From Chloroflexota bacterium (lineage in GTDB: Bacteria > Chloroflexota > Anaerolineae > Anaerolineales > Villigracilaceae), in NCBI GenBank assembly GCA_021796315.1, contig JAJYOH010000376.1:1-6207 (forward strand): a stretch of DNA of 6,207 nucleotides. Direction: 5' to 3'. The translations under genes and the position numbers were made by a program. Below the pieces are notes generated by a model. It did no database searches. It was not told where the DNA came from and worked only from the letters and a program-made list of their open reading frames with translations. Of this stretch, positions 5,931 to 6,207 are shown piece by piece (within the stretch, counting starts at the first letter, position 1; every line of letters starts with the position of its first letter).

Positions 5931-6170
5931 TCAATTCAGTTTTTCAGTAAAATAATTGATGATCTTTTGCGGCGTTGCCCATAGATCGCGGTCGATCTGG
6001 CTGGGAGGAATTTCAATATCAAAGGTCTGCGAGAGTGCAACGATCAATTCCACTGTACCAAAAGAATCCAGCACCTTTTCTCCGAAAAGATCGAGGTTCA
6101 AATCTTTACGCACCTGATCTGTTCCGGTAACTTTTTCTAATTCATTAAGTATGGTCTCTGAAACAGACAT
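5931..6170 (-). CDS. dltC: D-alanyl carrier protein DltC
   Basis: A 79-residue acyl-carrier-type four-helix protein of the cytoplasm. It carries D-alanine as a thioester on a 4'-phosphopantetheine arm from DltA to DltB. The attachment motif KVLDSFGTVEL (32-42) places the prosthetic group on Ser36, and IDRDLWATPQKI (59-70) matches the DltC-specific third-helix segment (DRDEWATPNKI-like in Bacillus), which separates it from general acyl carrier proteins. Length is typical. The ATG at 6170 has AAGGAA just upstream. It is the first dlt gene in this cluster, whereas in Firmicutes dltC usually comes after dltB. dltD begins 2 bases after its stop. The 37 bases between it and the window edge are AT-rich; a promoter there cannot be shown. 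Confidence 0.97.
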   Translation of the reverse strand: MSVSETILNELEKVTGTDQVRKDLNLDLFGEKVLDSFGTVELIVALSQTFDIEIPPSQIDRDLWATPQKIINYFTEKLN

Positions 6171-6173
6171 AAA

Positions 6174-6179
6174 TTCCTT
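6174..6179 (-). promoter_or_regulatory. Ribosome binding site of dltC
   Basis: AAGGAA on the minus strand, about 3-4 bases before the ATG at 6170, a slightly short spacing. The rest of the 37-base edge region is AT-rich (AAATATTTATTGAAAC) with no clear -35/-10 pair. Whether dltC starts the operon or follows another gene cannot be decided here. Confidence 0.6.
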
Positions 6180-6207
6180 CTTGATGTTTCAATAAATATT
6201 TGGGTGA

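Overview
The window is a compact, almost fully coding block in which every supported gene lies on the minus strand, so transcription runs from the high-coordinate end to the low-coordinate end. Its core is a complete D-alanylation (dlt) operon. Downstream of it come an extended short-chain dehydrogenase resembling uronate dehydrogenases, a small FMN nitroreductase, and a nucleotidyltransferase/HEPN pair that runs off the low-coordinate edge. I see no rRNA, tRNA, CRISPR array, insertion sequence or convincing terminator, and no gene-free stretch longer than 37 bases.

Layout in transcription order: dltC (carrier protein, 6170-5931), dltD (5928-4720), dltX (a 54-residue gene, 4766-4602), dltA (4597-3131), dltB (3131-1959, GTG start), the SDR gene (1923-1171), the nitroreductase (1148-636), the MNT-type nucleotidyltransferase (626-240), and the N-terminal 87 codons of a HEPN protein (262 to the edge). 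The dlt gaps are a few bases at most, and dltD/dltX and dltA/dltB overlap. Gaps after dltB are 35, 22 and 9 bases, so one long transcript is possible.

How the parts work together (family knowledge applied to motifs seen here): DltA adenylates D-alanine and loads it on the phosphopantetheine arm of DltC. The membrane O-acyltransferase DltB moves the D-alanyl group across the membrane to the C-terminal tyrosine of DltX. The extracytoplasmic serine enzyme DltD passes it to a cell-envelope polymer. All five components are present with their main catalytic residues, apart from an altered spacing in the DltD Asp/His motif. The gene order C-D-X-A-B is a circular permutation of the usual Firmicutes order X-A-B-C-D.

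Organism: moderate GC content, good Shine-Dalgarno sites, a permuted dlt cluster, and NTase and SDR proteins of a kind I associate with Anaerolineae suggest a Chloroflexota (Anaerolineae-like) bacterium, possibly from a metagenome. This is inference from protein flavour, not proof. If it is right, the polymer that receives D-alanine is an open question, because classical lipoteichoic acid is not established in that group and no polymer synthase is visible here.
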